Shown piece after piece: positions 31,762-35,539 of a stretch of 35,539 nucleotides of DNA (the stretch's first letter is position 1; each line of letters begins with the position of its first letter). Under the pieces are notes generated by a model. That model searched no databases and was not told the origin of the DNA. It saw only the letters and a list, made by a program, of their open reading frames with translations. The stretch is from contig CAXMOP010000116.1 of NCBI GenBank assembly GCA_964195155.1, forward strand, positions 1 through 35,539. The letters are read 5' to 3'. This DNA comes from JACZST01 sp964195155. Lineage in GTDB: Bacteria > Actinomycetota > Acidimicrobiia > Spongiisociales > UBA5794. A program made the translations under genes and the position numbers.

Positions 31762-33708
31762 TTACATCCAGTTCGGCGAGGTCATCACCTCGACCAACGA
31801 CGGCCCATCGGTCACGGCGAGCGCGTCGCCGACAACGGTCCCGAGATCGTCGCCGGCTTCGACGCGAAAGCCGCGCCCTCCGCAGAGTTCGGCATACGCC
31901 GCGAAGTCCGGGTTCACCAACTTGGTCTGCCATACGGGGCGCAATGCGGCGACCTGCTCCCTGCTGATCTTGGCAAGCTCGTTGTTGTTGAGCACGATGT
32001 GGGTGATCGGCATCCCGTACTTCACCGCGGTCGTGAATTCTGCCATGTACTGCCCGAGGCCACCGTCGCCCGAGATCGAGACGATCTTACGCTCGCTGCC
32101 CGTTGCGGCCCACGCGCCGAGCGCAGCGGGAAGGGCAAACCCGATCGAACCGAGATATCCGGACATCAGGATGTCCTGCTGACCGCGAGACTCGAAGTAG
32201 TGCCCGAATGCGTAGGTGTTGTTGCCGACGTCGACGGCAATGACCGCGTCGTCGGGGACCAGGTCGTCGAGGACCGTGAACAACCGGGCCGGATGCATGC
32301 GGCCCTCGGCATCGACGAGCTCGCCCCGGCGGTCCTTTTCGTCCCTCCAGAGGTTCCATCGCCTGGCGATCGTTGTCCGGACCTCGGGTCGCTCCACCGC
32401 CGGGAGCATCTCCATGAAGGCCGCGACCGTCTTGTCGATATCGCCCCAGATGCCAACGTCGACGGGATGGAATCTTCCGAGTGCTGCCCGATCGAAGTCA
32501 ACCTGGATCGTCTTCTTCTTCTCCGATATCCCGGTGTGATGAGCGAACGATGCGCCGAGCACCAGCAGTGCATCGGATCGACCCATCGCCGCCGCGGCCA
32601 CCCTGGTCCCCGATCGACCGAGCGTTCCGGTTGCCAGCGGGTGGTCATCACCAACCAGCCCCTTGGCCTTGAAGGTGGTGATCAACGGCGCATCGAGGTG
32701 CTCGGCGAGGGCGATCACCGATTCGCGGAACGGTCGTGCGCCGTTGCCGGCAATGATCGCCGGGCGTTCAGCGCCGCGGAGCAGCTCAACTGCCCGCTCG
32801 AGCTCTTCACGAGGCGGCTCGATGCGGTGGTTGGCAACCCGCCCTGCCTTCGGTCGCAGCGGCGGATCTTCAAGCCCCGGCAGCTCCTGAACCTCGTCCG
32901 GGAAGATGAGATGCGTGACCGACCGATGGACGATCGCGTGTTTGATCGCCAGTGCCATCAGCTCGGTGGCGTTGGCTGGCGCCAAAACCGTCTGGCTCCA
33001 GTCGGCCACGGCGGCGAACGCACGCGCTGTAGGGATCTCCTGAAAGGCGCCGGACCCGAGCACCTGGGTGTCGACCTGGCCGGTGAAGGCGAGAGTTGGT
33101 GAGCGATCCACGTTGGCGTCCCAGAGACCGGTGAGCAGGTTGGTTGCACCGGGGCCCGCAATCGAAAAACACACCGCCGGGCGCCCGGTCAGTTTCCCGT
33201 AGGCCGATGCCGCGAAGGCGCCCGCACCTTCATGGCGAATCGCGATGTATTGGAGCCGGCCATCTTCCTCCGCCTTCCGGAAAGCATCGGCGAGGCCGAG
33301 ATTGGAATGTCCAACCATGCCAAACACGGTGTCCACGCCCCATTCGGTCATCACGTCGACCATCTGATCCATGAGTGAGGGCTTCTCGACGGTCGTCGGA
33401 AGCTCGACGTAGACCCCGTCGCTTCGCTCTTCTACGCGGTACGGCGTTGCCGCATCGTCATAGCCCTCGTCGGGCGGCTCTCCGGTGATCGGGTCGTACT
33501 CATAGCCGTGCCATGGACAGATCAGCCACCCGTCTTCGATCGTTCCCTCCCCGAGCGGTCCCCCTTGATGCGGACAGCGATTGTCCAGCGCGCCGAGATT
33601 CCCACCGATACGGGTGAGGCACACGGCGCGCCCGCCGACGATCGCCGAAGTGACCTCGCCGGGCTTCGGGGGGTCACCGTCGACCTTGTGCCACACCGCC
33701 TCGGTCAT
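31762..33708 (-). CDS. Rieske [2Fe-2S] / thiamine-diphosphate enzyme fusion
   Basis: One uninterrupted 648-residue protein. Residues 1-105 form a Rieske ferredoxin domain with C45-x-H47 (RCPHQGG) and C64-x2-H67 (CPWHGYEYD). Residues about 110-648 form a complete ThDP-dependent enzyme of the pyruvate oxidase/acetolactate synthase family: the catalytic-type Glu E160 (AIRHEGAGAF), PGATNLLTGLWDAN, and the ThDP-Mg motif GDGG (547-550) to NNN (574-576). PoxB's membrane-binding tail is absent. Substrate is unknown; a 2-oxo acid is likely, with electrons passing via the Rieske centre (inference). ATG 33708 is used; a cupin gene ends 32 bases upstream. Confidence 0.85.
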   Translation of the reverse strand: MTEAVWHKVDGDPPKPGEVTSAIVGGRAVCLTRIGGNLGALDNRCPHQGGPLGEGTIEDGWLICPWHGYEYDPITGEPPDEGYDDAATPYRVEERSDGVYVELPTTVEKPSLMDQMVDVMTEWGVDTVFGMVGHSNLGLADAFRKAEEDGRLQYIAIRHEGAGAFAASAYGKLTGRPAVCFSIAGPGATNLLTGLWDANVDRSPTLAFTGQVDTQVLGSGAFQEIPTARAFAAVADWSQTVLAPANATELMALAIKHAIVHRSVTHLIFPDEVQELPGLEDPPLRPKAGRVANHRIEPPREELERAVELLRGAERPAIIAGNGARPFRESVIALAEHLDAPLITTFKAKGLVGDDHPLATGTLGRSGTRVAAAAMGRSDALLVLGASFAHHTGISEKKKTIQVDFDRAALGRFHPVDVGIWGDIDKTVAAFMEMLPAVERPEVRTTIARRWNLWRDEKDRRGELVDAEGRMHPARLFTVLDDLVPDDAVIAVDVGNNTYAFGHYFESRGQQDILMSGYLGSIGFALPAALGAWAATGSERKIVSISGDGGLGQYMAEFTTAVKYGMPITHIVLNNNELAKISREQVAALRPVWQTKLVNPDFAAYAELCGGRGFRVEAGDDLGTVVGDALAVTDGPSLVEVMTSPNWM

Positions 33709-33740
33709 GAGTGAGGGTTCATCGATCGTGGCATTGTTGT

Positions 33741-34157
33741 TCAACCATCCACGGTCTCGCTCGGTGAGTCGTCGCCTTGGTACTCGTCGTCGGTCACCGG
33801 CCGGTCGGTCCACTCGGTCGCCGCCATCGTGATGGAGAGATGGACCATTGGCGCACCGCGTGATGCGCCGTGCCAGTGGACCTCACCCGAAGGGATCTGG
33901 ACCGAGTCGCCCGTCGTCAGCGTCGTTCGCTCGCCGTGCTCATTCGCCACCAGGCCCTGGCCGGAGACGCAATACAGCACCTGTCCTCCAGGGTGTGAGT
34001 GCCAATGGGTGCGGGCACCAGGCTCAAACCCCACGCCAAGCACGTTGAGCGCGGAAGTATCTCCCGGCACCGCCATCGGCCCGAACCAGGCGCGCCCGGT
34101 GAAGTTCTCAGCCGGAGCCGTCTCCCAATCGATCGAGTCACTCTTACGGGATTGCAT
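33741..34157 (-). CDS. Single-domain cupin protein
   Basis: A 138-residue cupin. Motif 1 is visible as GARTHWHSHPGGQVLYCVSGQG (G-x5-HxH-x4-E/Q-x6-G with Gln at the fourth ligand position) and motif 2 as DSVQIPSGEVHWHGAS (P-G-x2-H). Metal binding is expected at the His residues; the function could be a sensor, isomerase or dioxygenase. It is co-directional with the Rieske-ThDP gene (32-base gap) and divergent from the FNR-like gene (87-base gap), so all three may share a regulatory region. Confidence 0.85.
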   Translation of the reverse strand: MQSRKSDSIDWETAPAENFTGRAWFGPMAVPGDTSALNVLGVGFEPGARTHWHSHPGGQVLYCVSGQGLVANEHGERTTLTTGDSVQIPSGEVHWHGASRGAPMVHLSITMAATEWTDRPVTDDEYQGDDSPSETVDG

Positions 34158-34200
34158 GGCGCGACGCTAGCGGACCACGGGGACGCCGGGCACGCAGGGA

Positions 34201-34206
34201 TATACT
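34201..34206 (+). promoter_or_regulatory. Possible -10 element for the FNR-like gene
   Basis: TATACT at 34201-34206, 38 bases upstream of the FNR-like ATG, fits a -10 hexamer well; a matching -35 is not evident. It is in the 87-base gap between the divergent cupin and reductase starts. Weak without mapping data. Confidence 0.35.
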
Positions 34207-34244
34207 GGCCCGCCGCCGAAACCTGCCGTTCGAGGAAGGGCCCT

Positions 34245-35537
34245 ATGGGACAGCCGATCGAGGTCGAGCGCCGCATTCAAGGAGAGGTGGCCGTGTTCAC
34301 CGGGGATCGGTCGCTCACCGGCCAGGACGGTGCCGGCTACCACGCCGGAGACGGCTCCACGGAGAATGGCAAGCTGTCCGCCACCGTAGCCCAGAAGTTC
34401 TTCGACCTTGATCCTGCCATTGACTACGTCTATGTGGCACACAACCACGTGATGGCACGGCGCCCCGGTGGATGGGACGAGTCCGCGCTCGACGCCGCGG
34501 GCAACGAGCTCGAGCGGCTCTTCGTCTTCTATGACGGAAGACCGCCCGACGATAACCAGGAGGCGCCAATCGGCGGCGAGGGTGCCGGGGTTGCGCTCGC
34601 CGAGGCCGCCGGTGAATTGTCAGGCGAAGAAATCGAGACGCTGCGCACCGAGCATTACAACGCCACGATTAGCTATGTGCGCATTGCACACGACGATTTG
34701 TGGATCTTCGGCGTCGAGCCCGACGACGGACCGCTTGCCTATCAGGCCGGCCAGTACACGACCCTCGCCCTTGGATTCTGGGAGCCCCGCATCGACGACC
34801 TGACCGAGGAGCTCGACGATGATCAACGCCGCAAGCTGGCAAGACGGTCCTATTCGGTGAGCAGCTCGATGCTGGCGGAGGACCGCACCCTGCTCGATCC
34901 GGCGATGGAAGCCTCCGCCGAATTCTATGTGGTGCTCGTCCAGAGCGATTGGCAGGGCACTCCTGCGGTCCTCACGCCTCGTCTCTTTCTCAAGGGCGTC
35001 GGCGATCGGCTGTTCATCGGCCGCAAGGCGGCGGGACGGTATCGGCTCGACAAGTTCGACGACCCCACCGCAGATATCATCTTTCTGTCGACCGGAACCG
35101 GCGAGGCGCCAAACAATCGGATGACCCTCGACCTGCTGCGCAGCGGTCACGAGGGCAAGATCGTGGGCGTGTGCACCGTTCGCTACGAGCGAGATCTGGC
35201 CTACCTGAAGACACACCAGGAGCTCGCCGAACGATATGACAATTACACCTACATCCCGCTCACAACCCGCGAGCCGAAGGACGAGGGCAATAAGGTCTAC
35301 ATCCAGGACCTGATCGAATCCGGGGAGCTGGAAAAGCAGGGCGGCTTCGACCTCGATCCCTCGGGGACGCACGTATATCTCTGTGGCAACCCGTTGATGA
35401 TCGGGCTCCCGGAGTGGGAGGATGGCACGCCGACCTATCCGGAGACCCGCGGCGTGGTCGAGATCCTGAGTGAGCAAGGCTTCACCATCGACCACGGCCG
35501 CGACGTGGGCAACATCCACTACGAGGAGTATTGGTAG
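34245..35537 (+). CDS. FNR-type flavin NAD(P)H reductase with an unrecognised N-terminal region
   Basis: A 430-residue protein complete within the window. From about residue 135 it has the ferredoxin-NADP reductase fold: FAD-binding RRSYSVSSS (200-208), the NAD(P)-binding STGTGEAPNN (282-291), a CGNP motif (380-383) and a C-terminal aromatic residue (YEEYW) that stacks on the flavin. The first 130 residues are not part of that fold and match no domain I recognise (VYVAHNHVM, RLFVFYDGRPPDDN). An insert of about 25 residues lies before RSYS and another (about 209-225) after it. ATG 34245 has a GAGGAAGG upstream. It could reduce the Rieske-ThDP partner or the 24.7-kb ferredoxin. Confidence 0.85.
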   Translation: MGQPIEVERRIQGEVAVFTGDRSLTGQDGAGYHAGDGSTENGKLSATVAQKFFDLDPAIDYVYVAHNHVMARRPGGWDESALDAAGNELERLFVFYDGRPPDDNQEAPIGGEGAGVALAEAAGELSGEEIETLRTEHYNATISYVRIAHDDLWIFGVEPDDGPLAYQAGQYTTLALGFWEPRIDDLTEELDDDQRRKLARRSYSVSSSMLAEDRTLLDPAMEASAEFYVVLVQSDWQGTPAVLTPRLFLKGVGDRLFIGRKAAGRYRLDKFDDPTADIIFLSTGTGEAPNNRMTLDLLRSGHEGKIVGVCTVRYERDLAYLKTHQELAERYDNYTYIPLTTREPKDEGNKVYIQDLIESGELEKQGGFDLDPSGTHVYLCGNPLMIGLPEWEDGTPTYPETRGVVEILSEQGFTIDHGRDVGNIHYEEYW

Positions 35538-35539
35538 AG

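Overview
The window is high-GC DNA from an actinobacterium (Actinomycetota). The proof is a nearly complete Pup-proteasome locus: the Mpa/ARC ATPase, Dop, Pup ending in GGQ, both 20S subunits, the PafA ligase and the PafB/PafC regulators. HelY, twin-arginine genes, DUF4193, TlyA and a polyprenol-phosphate mannosyltransferase-like enzyme agree with this. The layout suits a deep-branching, non-mycobacterial lineage such as Acidimicrobiia, but that class-level guess is weak. Almost every gene to about 24.4 kb lies on the minus strand.

Region 1 (1-9.8 kb) is a housekeeping block: scpA (cut by the window edge), an HD hydrolase, a DksA-like protein, xerD, a NUDIX ADP-ribose pyrophosphatase, pyrG, recN, nadK, tlyA, a small acidic protein, a GNAT, a GT2 glycosyltransferase and DUF4193. 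The tlyA-nadK-recN-pyrG-NUDIX-xerD-scpA order matches the Mycobacterium tuberculosis Rv1694-Rv1709 region as I remember it. Most genes overlap by 1-8 bases or abut, so long co-transcribed units are likely.

Region 2 (10-24.4 kb) is the proteasome neighbourhood. In order of transcription it holds mpa-dop-pup-prcB-prcA, then pafA, pafB-pafC, a zinc-ribbon protein ending at a strong terminator, and tatA-tatC-helY-dagK. Two genes interrupt the usual order: a plus-strand DUF2007 gene between prcA and pafA, and a DUF559 nuclease-like gene between pafA and pafB. Three identical 46-bp palindromic repeats sit exactly at these junctions. One of them supplies the stop codon of the DUF559 gene.

Region 3 (24.4-30.4 kb) is accessory. 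It has a 3Fe-4S-type ferredoxin, a cluster of small coupled membrane proteins (holin-like and others), an ArfA-like BON/OmpA envelope protein behind a coiled-coil protein, a ceramidase-like (CREST) membrane protein coupled to a PLP-dependent serine/threonine dehydratase-like enzyme, and a lipoprotein-like membrane protein.

Region 4 (30.4-35.5 kb) has thiI and a redox cluster: a cupin, a single polypeptide joining a Rieske [2Fe-2S] domain to a thiamine-diphosphate (pyruvate-oxidase-like) enzyme, and a divergent FNR-type flavin reductase with an unrecognised N-terminal region. The Rieske-ThDP fusion and the repeat-bracketed insertions in the proteasome locus are the two most notable observations. 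No tRNA, rRNA, CRISPR array or intact insertion sequence was found, and no gene-free stretch exceeds 300 bases.
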